From JAKJGV01 sp964617565 (GTDB lineage: Bacteria; Verrucomicrobiota; Kiritimatiellia; CAIQIC01; JAGNIJ01), in assembly GCA_964617565.1 (NCBI GenBank), contig CAZTYH010000024.1, forward strand, positions 1-36,994: a stretch of 36,994 nt of DNA. The letters run 5' to 3'. The notes beneath the pieces are model-generated. The model did not search any database and had not been told where the DNA came from. It saw only the letters and a list, made by a program, of their open reading frames with translations. The translations under genes and the position numbers were made by a program. How positions within the stretch are numbered: position 1 is the stretch's first letter; every line of letters starts with the position of its first letter. Shown one piece after another: positions 24,610 to 31,738 of the stretch.

Positions 24610-25074
24610 GTGCTTGCGTGCTGGGTTATTATTGACGGTTACAGTCTCCTGCATCGGCGCGCGCCGTCAAAAGACACCCCTGAACTCTCTGTTGCCCGGC
24701 GACGGCTTCTGCGGGATATCGAAGACATTTCGGATGCTATTGCGGAGAGAATTACCGTCGTATTCGACGGCAAGGGTTCGCTCTCCGACTTCGCAGAGGA
24801 ATCGCCTCACATCGAGGTCTTGTTTTCGCCCGGCCACCATACGGCCGACACGGTCATCGAACGGCTCGTTCATGAGGCGAAAGATCCCGGCACGGTTCTC
24901 GTGGTGACCTCGGATCGGGCGGAGCGTCATACCGTCGAAGCGGCGGGTGGTATGACCATGGGATGCGGACCGTTTCTGGAACACTGTGAAGGGCTTCGTA
25001 AACGCGTGCGATCGGCAAGCCGATCCGCGACAAGGCGTGCGCCGCCAAGCACGCTTGGGGAATTGTTCCCGTAA
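24610..25074 (+). CDS. YacP-like NYN-domain ribonuclease
   Basis: A 154-residue protein of the YacP/Rae1 NYN (PIN-like) family. The acidic metal-binding positions are visible: Asp9 in WVIIDGYSLLH, Asp53 in VVFDGKGS, Asp80 in HHTADTVIERLV and Asp102 in VVTSDRAER. In Bacillus subtilis the homologue Rae1 is a ribosome-associated endoribonuclease. Here the C-terminus is short and basic (LRKRVRSASRSATRRAPP). The start is GTG at 24610, 18 bases after the LacI-type regulator stop, with GGGG upstream. Its link to the regulator is probably only positional. Confidence 0.87.
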   Translation: MLACWVIIDGYSLLHRRAPSKDTPELSVARRRLLRDIEDISDAIAERITVVFDGKGSLSDFAEESPHIEVLFSPGHHTADTVIERLVHEAKDPGTVLVVTSDRAERHTVEAAGGMTMGCGPFLEHCEGLRKRVRSASRSATRRAPPSTLGELFP

Positions 25075-25085
25075 AAGCGCTCTGC

Positions 25086-25105
25086 GGGCAGCGAGGCCGC
25101 TGCCC
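25086..25105. terminator. GC-rich hairpin between converging genes
   Basis: GGGCAGCG-AGGC-CGCTGCCC is a perfect 8-bp stem with a 4-base loop, between the YacP-like gene and the YdjM-like gene that converge on it. It lacks a T run, so it may act as a bidirectional, non-canonical terminator. Confidence 0.5.
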
Positions 25106-25128
25106 CTCCCAGGCCTTCTCAAAACTCC

Positions 25129-26136
25129 TCAGCTCGCGGCGACGGGTTCATCAAACTCGTCCTGCCCGGGCGCAACCGCCTCTTCCGCCTTCTTTCCGCG
25201 CGTCAGGAGAAAATGTGCGAGCCAGAACGCGCCGAGAGGAATCACCGCTCCATAGAATACCAACTGAAGGAACGTGAACTTGAACGTCGGCGACGGGATA
25301 TGCCGGTACAGGTTCCAGAAGATCAACAGGCAGCATGTCCACACCACGCCGAAATTCGGAACGGAATCGCCGGCGCGCATGAGGTGCAAACCGTGAAACC
25401 GCTTCTTCGTGATCGGGAAGAACAGGTTGGAACCCATCAAACCCATCTGGTCTTCAAGCACGTGCACAGACAGTCCGGCCATGATAACCACCGCGGCCTG
25501 CCAACCCCAGATCAGCCATCCGAGCGCGGCAAACGCGGCGCCCAGCGTGAAGCTGTGCGTCCAGCTGCGATGCCACGGCAGGAAATGAAGAACCACGCGA
25601 CCCTGCTCATCGGGCTGCATCGCGAACGTCGGTCCGTCGAAAATATCCACGCGCGTGACCGCGTCGTAAGTCTGCACGATCGGACACACCAATTTCGCGC
25701 GTCCGATTTTCTGATTTTCCTTCGGCTCGCTGCCCGGCACGGGAACTTGTCCGGTGTTCACGACGGCACCGATGCGAACCTGGACCTCCTGCTTCTCGCT
25801 GTCGAACTTGATGCTGTACTGCCGCCAGAAATCAGCACCCATGCGAACGGTCGAGAGTTTGAGCCTGACGGTGCGCTTCTCCTTCAAGGCCATCTCGACG
25901 GCTTTCGCCGCCTGCTCGGCAATGCGTTGCGGGTCCGGATTGCCTCCTTCGGGCTCCACATAGATATCGTGGTAATAGAAGAACCGGTAAAACTTGAAGT
26001 CCAGCGTGTCGGGCAAGACGCCGAAAGCTCCACCCAGGACGAAGTAGAGCGGATTGCCTTCCATCGCGGCCTCCACGGCCCACGGACAGAACGAGGCGGC
26101 CGTCACACCGGAGATGAAATGAGATATGCCTTTCAT
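25129..26136 (-). CDS. YdjM-like membrane metal-dependent hydrolase with central insertion
   Basis: A 335-residue membrane protein of the YdjM type (PF04307, putative metal-dependent hydrolase). Conserved residues are LPDTLD (41-46, Asp43 and Asp46), HRSWTHSF (189-196, His189 and His194), and HVLEDQMG (225-232, His225 and Asp229). Between the first two motifs lies an unusual soluble insertion of about 140 residues (60-186) that includes charged beta-strand patterns and a possible helical segment (PQRIAEQAAKAVEMALKEK). Other members have only a short link there. Hydrophobic segments follow from LGAAFAALGWLIWGW to YGAVIPLGAFWLAHFLL. The gene starts 32 bases after the TctA-like gene, so co-transcription is likely. 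Substrate unknown. Confidence 0.88.
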   Translation of the reverse strand: MKGISHFISGVTAASFCPWAVEAAMEGNPLYFVLGGAFGVLPDTLDFKFYRFFYYHDIYVEPEGGNPDPQRIAEQAAKAVEMALKEKRTVRLKLSTVRMGADFWRQYSIKFDSEKQEVQVRIGAVVNTGQVPVPGSEPKENQKIGRAKLVCPIVQTYDAVTRVDIFDGPTFAMQPDEQGRVVLHFLPWHRSWTHSFTLGAAFAALGWLIWGWQAAVVIMAGLSVHVLEDQMGLMGSNLFFPITKKRFHGLHLMRAGDSVPNFGVVWTCCLLIFWNLYRHIPSPTFKFTFLQLVFYGAVIPLGAFWLAHFLLTRGKKAEEAVAPGQDEFDEPVAAS

Positions 26137-26168
26137 AACAACCTTCTTTCTTCACCAGCCATTTTTCA

Positions 26169-27503
26169 TTAAATCAAACCCAGCCACGCCGCGATATCCT
26201 GTCCGAAACCGGACATATTGCAGGCAATCGGCAACAACAGCACACCCAGGCAATTCAAGCGGCGTGACGCGAAGAGGACCGGAATAAGACCGATGCCCGT
26301 CGCCACGGTCATCACGAGGATTCCTCCCCATCCCGTCATGACGTAAACGATCGCGAGGATGATCGCCAGCGCAAAGACCGAGGCGTTCCGATAGTTGGTC
26401 TTTTCGATGAACCAGATCGTGGCGCGGGTCAGCGGGGACATCATCAGGAACGACACGGCCCCCGCGATCGCGATGGCGGCAAGAATCATGTAGTAATCAT
26501 AATATGTGCGTGGCATGTAGAGCTGCCGCATCATCCACGCCGCGCCGCCGCGTGTGATCCCCAGGCCCGGAACGAACAGGAGCATGAAAGCCCCGACGTA
26601 ATACACGAGCTTCGAGACGCCCTGCGACATGATGAATACGCGCTCGTCGCGCTGGGCCGTGGCGTGACCCGCCAGCAGACCGCCCACGCCACCCGTTACC
26701 ACCGGAAAGAACGCTGCGAAGCCGCCGCCTAATCCGCCCGCGCCGACACTCCGCAGGATCAGGTCGCCGTCAATATCCAGCGATTTGCTGATATGCTGTT
26801 TCGGCACACGGGTACCGCTGATGATATTGAGCAGGCACCACGGAATCGCAAAAAGGCCTACGAACGCGGGCATGATGTTCTGGAACGCCACATCCACGCT
26901 GACCGGCGAACGGTAGAGCAGGATGAAGCCGAGGAAACCGGAAAGAAAGAACGTCAGCAAGCCGGCCCCCAGCGAGCGCCATGCGTCGAAAAACTTCTTC
27001 CATCCACCCGGGCCCCAATTCCCCCCCTTGGGCCATTCGGTCATCAGGATGAACGTGATGATCACCCACAGGATCCAGTGCATGTGCAACCGCAGCACCT
27101 CCTGCACCGGCGGAAGCACTTTCGGAGCAAACGGGCCGACGATGAAGACCAGGAAGAACACCCCGGCGAGCCCGCCCACGCCCGTCACCATCGTGCCTTC
27201 ATAGCCCCGCCCGAACATGAGGTATTTCTGGCCGGGCAACACTGTGAACATCGCGCTCTCATCCGGCGCGCCGAGCAGAATGGAAGGGATCGTGTTGAGC
27301 ATGGACCAACCGACGATCATGCCCACCATGAACGGAAGGTAGACCTCCGGCGCCAATTCGATGCCGCGGGCCGTGAGGGCAAACATGCCCATCACGAATG
27401 CGCCGAGCACATTGTACGCATGAAGCGCCGGCAGAACGGAGATTACGCACGAGAGCACCGTCCCCACCAGCGTTGCAACAAGGACCGATAATGCAGCGCT
27501 CAT
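26169..27503 (-). CDS. TctA-family (COG1784/PF01970) membrane permease
   Basis: A 444-residue protein with ten or more hydrophobic segments. The first half carries the TctA-family block: MVGMIVGWSMLNTIPSILLG as landmark, then APDESAMFTVLPGQKYL and GRGYEGTMVTGVGGLAG. The second half repeats the pattern with FFPVVTGGVGGLLAGHATAQ and RDERVFIMSQGVSKLVYYVGA. This resembles the COG1784 branch, which usually lacks the TctB and TctC partners of tripartite tricarboxylate transporters; none is seen here. The substrate is unknown. Its ATG overlaps the upstream OB-fold gene stop (ATGA, 27500-27503), and the YdjM-like gene follows, so the three form one transcription unit. Confidence 0.85.
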   Translation of the reverse strand: MSAALSVLVATLVGTVLSCVISVLPALHAYNVLGAFVMGMFALTARGIELAPEVYLPFMVGMIVGWSMLNTIPSILLGAPDESAMFTVLPGQKYLMFGRGYEGTMVTGVGGLAGVFFLVFIVGPFAPKVLPPVQEVLRLHMHWILWVIITFILMTEWPKGGNWGPGGWKKFFDAWRSLGAGLLTFFLSGFLGFILLYRSPVSVDVAFQNIMPAFVGLFAIPWCLLNIISGTRVPKQHISKSLDIDGDLILRSVGAGGLGGGFAAFFPVVTGGVGGLLAGHATAQRDERVFIMSQGVSKLVYYVGAFMLLFVPGLGITRGGAAWMMRQLYMPRTYYDYYMILAAIAIAGAVSFLMMSPLTRATIWFIEKTNYRNASVFALAIILAIVYVMTGWGGILVMTVATGIGLIPVLFASRRLNCLGVLLLPIACNMSGFGQDIAAWLGLI

Positions 27504-29011
27504 TTCGCGGCCGCCTCCTTCTCCATCCGGATATTCTGCGGATTGGAGGGCACAAGCTGCAGCGCGCCCCGGTATTCATCCACTTCGGCAGTGACGGTCA
27601 CCCGTGTCCCGGCGGACAACTTGTCCCTGTCCGCTCCCGGCACCCGCCGGTCCCACAATACCAGTTGAATCTCTCCGGAATCGTCGCTCAGCGGATACAC
27701 GACGCCGCCACGAATGGAACGCGGCTCGCCCAGTGTGCCGGTCACCGTGCAAACCTGTTTCAACATCGCCTTGGTAACGGCCGCGATCTTGACCGGCTCG
27801 CCGGGCGCTTCCGTGCGGGTCGGCACCGCGTCGAGCAGCTTGATCTGCCGCGAATGATTCACCTTGAGCTGCAGCTTGCCTTCATATACCCCCACCGTGC
27901 CCTCGACGGAGATATTCGAACCGACAATCGGCGTGTTGTCCCGCAGATTTTTAGCCACAGTGTCCCAATAGACCACGGCGATCGTGCTTTCACCCTCTTC
28001 CACGATCACTTCCTGGGGCGCCTTGGGCTCCTTCGGCGGATTGATCTCCTTCACGCGCCCCTTGATGCGAACCGCACGGCCCGCCATATCCTGCGTGATG
28101 TCGGCAATCCCGATATCCTCGCCGCGACCGGATGCCGCGCCCGGTCCGGCGGTTTTGCTGACCGCCGGCTTGCTGCTGCGCTTGTCGAGAAACTCAAGGT
28201 CGGCAGCGCGGGCAAGCGAAAGCTGAATGGCGTCGCGATAGGTCATGACACTGACGCGCGCGCGAATCCGGTTATCCTTCATGAGCAACAGCTTGTCGGG
28301 CATCTCCTCATGAACATCCTTCCAGAACGTGATCTGGCCGCGGCCCGTATCGTCGCGAACCACCAGGTTCCAGGGCGCGCGACTGGTCGGTCCCGGCGCG
28401 TTCACCTCGACGATGACGCCCTCCACCAGCACGCTCGTCCCCACCATGTCGGTCCCGATGTCGCCCAGTGGCGTTGTGGCCATTTCAGCGCTGGCGATAA
28501 TCAGTTGCTCGGGCACCTGGAGCCGCATAATGACATCGCCGTCGGCGGTAACGCTGAGGCTACCCGCGACAATCACCTCGTCCCCGAGACGCGGAAGCCG
28601 GCCCGCATCCGCGAGCGCCTGTGCCTGGGAGCGATAGGCATTCACGGTGATTTCGCCGGTACCGTCATCCACCATGAATCGCAAAGAACGAATGCGCCCG
28701 CCCTCTTTGAAAGTCCGCGCATCGCCGGACACCGTCCCCGCGACCTGGACGTAGGCGAAATTCATGGTCGGTTTGACATCGGCGATCTTGATGCGCGGAA
28801 TCTGCTGCGTGCGCGCCATGACATAAAGAAGGCCGAGGCCTACCGTACCCAGCAGCAACGCCGCATAACGGAAAAAGCGAACGCTGAGCCGCGTGGTGAC
28901 CCGCGCGCCACAATAGGGGCAGCGGGTGAGCGCGCCGACAAAGCGACCGCAACTCGAACACATGGTCTCCCTGGGTTGATCTTCCTGGCCGGGCAGAAGC
29001 GCGTCGTTCAT
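27500..29011 (-). CDS. Zinc-ribbon, membrane-anchored protein with four OB folds
   Basis: A 503-residue protein. A zinc ribbon (CSSC 18-21, CPYC 31-34) is followed by one transmembrane helix (about 45-66) and four OB-fold-like domains at about 77-172, 185-275, 301-393 and 407-497, each ending in a pattern such as VDDGTGEITVNAYR, RDDTGRGQITFW, EEGESTIAVVYWD or SDDSGEIQLVLWD. These are the beta-barrel nucleic-acid or ligand-binding folds of the tRNA_anti-codon/RPA kind; membrane-anchored OB-fold proteins are not typical replication factors. ATG 29011 is set by AAAGGAGATAA; an earlier in-frame ATG (29074) has no RBS. Coupled by overlap to the TctA-like gene. Confidence 0.86.
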   Translation of the reverse strand: MNDALLPGQEDQPRETMCSSCGRFVGALTRCPYCGARVTTRLSVRFFRYAALLLGTVGLGLLYVMARTQQIPRIKIADVKPTMNFAYVQVAGTVSGDARTFKEGGRIRSLRFMVDDGTGEITVNAYRSQAQALADAGRLPRLGDEVIVAGSLSVTADGDVIMRLQVPEQLIIASAEMATTPLGDIGTDMVGTSVLVEGVIVEVNAPGPTSRAPWNLVVRDDTGRGQITFWKDVHEEMPDKLLLMKDNRIRARVSVMTYRDAIQLSLARAADLEFLDKRSSKPAVSKTAGPGAASGRGEDIGIADITQDMAGRAVRIKGRVKEINPPKEPKAPQEVIVEEGESTIAVVYWDTVAKNLRDNTPIVGSNISVEGTVGVYEGKLQLKVNHSRQIKLLDAVPTRTEAPGEPVKIAAVTKAMLKQVCTVTGTLGEPRSIRGGVVYPLSDDSGEIQLVLWDRRVPGADRDKLSAGTRVTVTAEVDEYRGALQLVPSNPQNIRMEKEAAAK

Positions 29012-29401
29012 AAGCAGATTATCTCCTTTCCCATGCGGTTCCGGACACAGAAACCCGTGCAGACGGACCCGCAACGGCGGATTAATAGCTTACTACATAA
29101 TCAGGGTTTTGGATAGGGCTGACGGCAACACGCCTTTATTCTTTACGGCATCAAGAACGCCCGTTATACTATGGGCTGTGAATGAAGGTGTTCAGGCGCG
29201 TCAGCTTCACCTTCCCGTGACGCTTCACGAATAAATGCGTCTCCGGTGTCATCAATAGACTTATTTGGATGTCCGCGCTGTTATGACTGACATGAGGAAT
29301 TGCCTATCACGTATTTTGTTGCAGCCTCCTCATTGATTTACTTGATTTATCAGTTAGATTTCCTGCATTGAAAACAAAACGCTCTTTCTTTTTTCATCTC
29401 C
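29012..29401. other. AT-richer intergenic region between divergent genes
   Basis: About 390 bases separate the OB-fold gene (-) from the SGNH hydrolase gene (+). It is visibly richer in A and T than the flanks. I saw no ORF, RNA gene or strong hairpin. A plausible plus-strand promoter lies at 29333-29360 (TTGATT, 16-base spacer, TAGATT), 41 bases before the ATG at 29402. Confidence 0.45.
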
Positions 29402-30553
29402 ATGCGAACTAATCCATCCCCTGAAAACCACATAATCAGCCGGCGCAAAAAAGTCGTCTTCATCCTGATTCCGATACTACTCGCCCTGGTCATTCCTGAA
29501 TGGACAGCCCGGCGGATGATGACGGAGGAAATGAAAATTGCCCGTCACATTCTCCTGAATCGCGAATACGTCTATCAAAACGGACTGCAAAACACGGCGG
29601 CCCAACCCTACCTCTTTTACATGTGCACACCAAAATACGGCTACACGGCAAACGGCAGTCCGCAGCACAACAACGACGGCTATCGAGGCACGGCCGTTTC
29701 GCTGGACAAAAATCCTGACGTGCTCCGTGTATTGTGCCTGGGCGGATCCACGACATATGGAGTCAGCGTAACCGAACCCCATGAAGCGTTCCCGGCCGTT
29801 CTGGAAGGAATGCTACGCGAGAACCTTCCTTCACAGTATCACAACGTGGAAGTAATGAATGGCGGTCTGCCCTGGGCCACAACGGCTGAGCTGCTCACGC
29901 ATTTCCTCTTCAAATATCGCTATTACCAGCCGGATGTGGTCATAATAAATACGGGAGGGAATGACGCCCAGGGATATGCCCTGCCTTATTACCACCCGGA
30001 CAACAGCCACTGGCGTCAACCCATGCTGACCTTGCGGCCCCTTCCGCGAAACTGGCAGTGGCTGGCACGATCCCGGTTTCTATGCTCCTTGATTCTGAAC
30101 ATATTCTACAAAGATCAACTTGAAGGCGGCCATTTTGTGATTCTCGGCGGGGCAAAACCGAAAACACCATGGTTCCGGCCCGGCGGCAAGTTTGTCGAGA
30201 AACAGAGCGAAATCCCCCTTCATCAGCTTTCTTTCTTCAACAACATGGTCGTATTGATAAATGCCATTCTTTCCGATGGAGCAAAGGTGTTGCTGGTTCC
30301 GTTTCGCGCCGCCCCAAACAGCTACAGGAATAACGATTTCGAATTGGCACAGGTCCTGCGCAATGAGAATATTCTGCTGGATATGGCAACCCGGTATCGC
30401 CTGGGTTATGCGCCCTTTCCCGCGTCCGTCATCTCTCCCCAGAACTGGACCGACCACTGCCACCTCAATGCGGCCGGCGAGCGTCAGAAGGCCCGGCATA
30501 TAGCCGATTTTCTTTTCCCCATGTTGGGGCAGGAAATTGAGTCAACGAATTGA
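29402..30553 (+). CDS. Membrane-anchored SGNH/GDSL-type hydrolase
   Basis: A 383-residue protein with one N-terminal membrane helix (VVFILIPILLALVIPEW). The SGNH blocks are visible: the nucleophile Ser116 in CLGGSTTYG, block II in MNGGLPWATTA, Asn187 in INTGGNDAQ and the Asp351/His354 pair in TDHCHLN. Family members act as esterases, lipases or acetyl-carbohydrate deacylases in the periplasm. The substrate is not shown by the sequence. No good RBS precedes the ATG (only T-rich sequence), and the region upstream is AT-richer than the flanks, which may mark recent transfer. It converges with pgsA with a gap of 27 bases. Confidence 0.88.
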   Translation: MRTNPSPENHIISRRKKVVFILIPILLALVIPEWTARRMMTEEMKIARHILLNREYVYQNGLQNTAAQPYLFYMCTPKYGYTANGSPQHNNDGYRGTAVSLDKNPDVLRVLCLGGSTTYGVSVTEPHEAFPAVLEGMLRENLPSQYHNVEVMNGGLPWATTAELLTHFLFKYRYYQPDVVIINTGGNDAQGYALPYYHPDNSHWRQPMLTLRPLPRNWQWLARSRFLCSLILNIFYKDQLEGGHFVILGGAKPKTPWFRPGGKFVEKQSEIPLHQLSFFNNMVVLINAILSDGAKVLLVPFRAAPNSYRNNDFELAQVLRNENILLDMATRYRLGYAPFPASVISPQNWTDHCHLNAAGERQKARHIADFLFPMLGQEIESTN

Positions 30554-30580
30554 AGGGGGTGCGACGCGCATCCCGCGGGC

Positions 30581-31168
30581 TCAACGGTTATGCCGGATCA
30601 GGTCCCGGTGTTCCATGAAGTACATCCAGCCGGAAGCCAGCGTGACCGCCGCCACGGCGATGGACACCCCCAGAGCTATCCAGTGGAAGGCAAAATCGTA
30701 GTTGTTCTTCACGGTCGCCGTGGCCGTCCGCAGCAGATCGTGCCGGATCGCCAGTCCCAGCAGCAGGGCCGAGATGGCCACGATCTGCCAGACCGTCTTA
30801 TGCTTGCCCCATTTTCCGGCCTGCAGCACCTCTCCCCGGCTCGCCGCCAGTAGACGAAGGCCCGTCACAAGGAATTCGCGCGAAATAATAACCACCACGA
30901 TCCATGCAGGCACCAGCTTGAGTTCAACAAACGCCACGAAAGCCGCGCACACCAGCACTTTGTCTGTCAAAGGATCCATCAATCGTCCAAACGCCGTGAT
31001 CCCATACTTTGTACGTGCCAGGTGGCCGTCAAGATAATCGGTAATGCCGGCGACGATGAAGACCAGCAAGGCCAGGGTCTTGGCAAACGGAAATGAAAGG
31101 GAGAGCAGCACCATCATGACAATGGCAAGTCCCAGGCGGCTTACAGTGAGTATGTTTGGAATATTCAC
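30581..31168 (-). CDS. pgsA: CDP-diacylglycerol-glycerol-3-phosphate phosphatidyltransferase
   Basis: A 195-residue integral membrane enzyme that makes phosphatidylglycerol phosphate from CDP-diacylglycerol and glycerol-3-phosphate. The CDP-alcohol phosphotransferase signature is complete: Asp47-Gly48, Ala51-Arg52, Gly61, Asp65 and Asp69 in the DG-x2-AR-x8-G-x3-D-x3-D pattern. The N-terminus NIPNILTVSRLGLA is typical of PgsA. The start is GTG at 31168, overlapping the rodZ stop (GTGA, 31165-31168), so it is coupled to rodZ. Four or five hydrophobic helices are visible. Order ftsK-rodZ-pgsA is common in several bacterial phyla. Confidence 0.94.
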   Translation of the reverse strand: MNIPNILTVSRLGLAIVMMVLLSLSFPFAKTLALLVFIVAGITDYLDGHLARTKYGITAFGRLMDPLTDKVLVCAAFVAFVELKLVPAWIVVVIISREFLVTGLRLLAASRGEVLQAGKWGKHKTVWQIVAISALLLGLAIRHDLLRTATATVKNNYDFAFHWIALGVSIAVAAVTLASGWMYFMEHRDLIRHNR

Positions 31169-31731
31169 GGGATTCCTACAGATGAAGGCAATCCCCCTGC
31201 ATATGGTTCCGGGGGATCCTTGATCACCGGCAGCACATGGCGCACAACAGGAGCTTTCACCACCGGCGCCGTTTGCGCAAATTCTTCTTCCATCTTCGGT
31301 GCTCTGGGCCTGGAAATTATTCGGGCGGCAAGAAAGATCATGATCAAAACGACCAAAGCAGCGGCAATATAGCGCCAGCCCGACACCAGCATGCCGCGAA
31401 TAGAGGTCCAATCTATCACCCGGATGAAGCGCATTACGACCGATTCGCGTTTTGGCTTCGGCTTGGAATCTTCCACCATCAACGGCGCCCGCTCGCGCGG
31501 CGCATGCAGTTCCATGTACTCGGCAATAAACGGCGCGGAATCGAGACCGAGATACTCGGCATAGATGCGGATGAATCCCTTGGCATACATCGGCGCAGCC
31601 ATGCGACTGAAATCGTCGCGTTCCATCGCCTCGATGTGCTGAACTTTCATCCGGGTCGCGGCAGCCGCCTGAGAAGCGGTCACCTTTTTGCGCTGGCGCG
31701 CCTCTGAAAAAACCTGGCCCAGAGTCGGCAT
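31165..31731 (-). CDS. rodZ: RodZ-like membrane protein with N-terminal helix-turn-helix
   Basis: A 188-residue protein. The N-terminal HTH_25 domain (about 1-67) has the RodZ pattern: LGQVFSEARQRKKVTASQAA, MKVQHIEAMERDDFSRM and YAKGFIRIYAEYLGLD. One transmembrane helix follows at about 119-139 (WRYIAAALVVLIMIFLAARII), then a short proline-rich extracytoplasmic tail. RodZ links MreB to the membrane in rod-shaped cells. The tail lacks the usual C-terminal beta domain (DUF4115), so this is a short form. ATG 31731 is chosen by GAGGAG upstream and alignment; an in-frame ATG at 31782 extends into ftsK. It is 7 bases after ftsK. Confidence 0.87.
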   Translation of the reverse strand: MPTLGQVFSEARQRKKVTASQAAAATRMKVQHIEAMERDDFSRMAAPMYAKGFIRIYAEYLGLDSAPFIAEYMELHAPRERAPLMVEDSKPKPKRESVVMRFIRVIDWTSIRGMLVSGWRYIAAALVVLIMIFLAARIISRPRAPKMEEEFAQTAPVVKAPVVRHVLPVIKDPPEPYAGGLPSSVGIP

Positions 31732-31738
31732 GTGTATC

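Noticed and set aside
27398..29116. Long plus-strand open frame opposite the OB-fold and TctA genes
   Set aside because: Antisense shadow of two well-supported genes; its translation is rich in Arg, His and Pro, as expected for the reverse reading.
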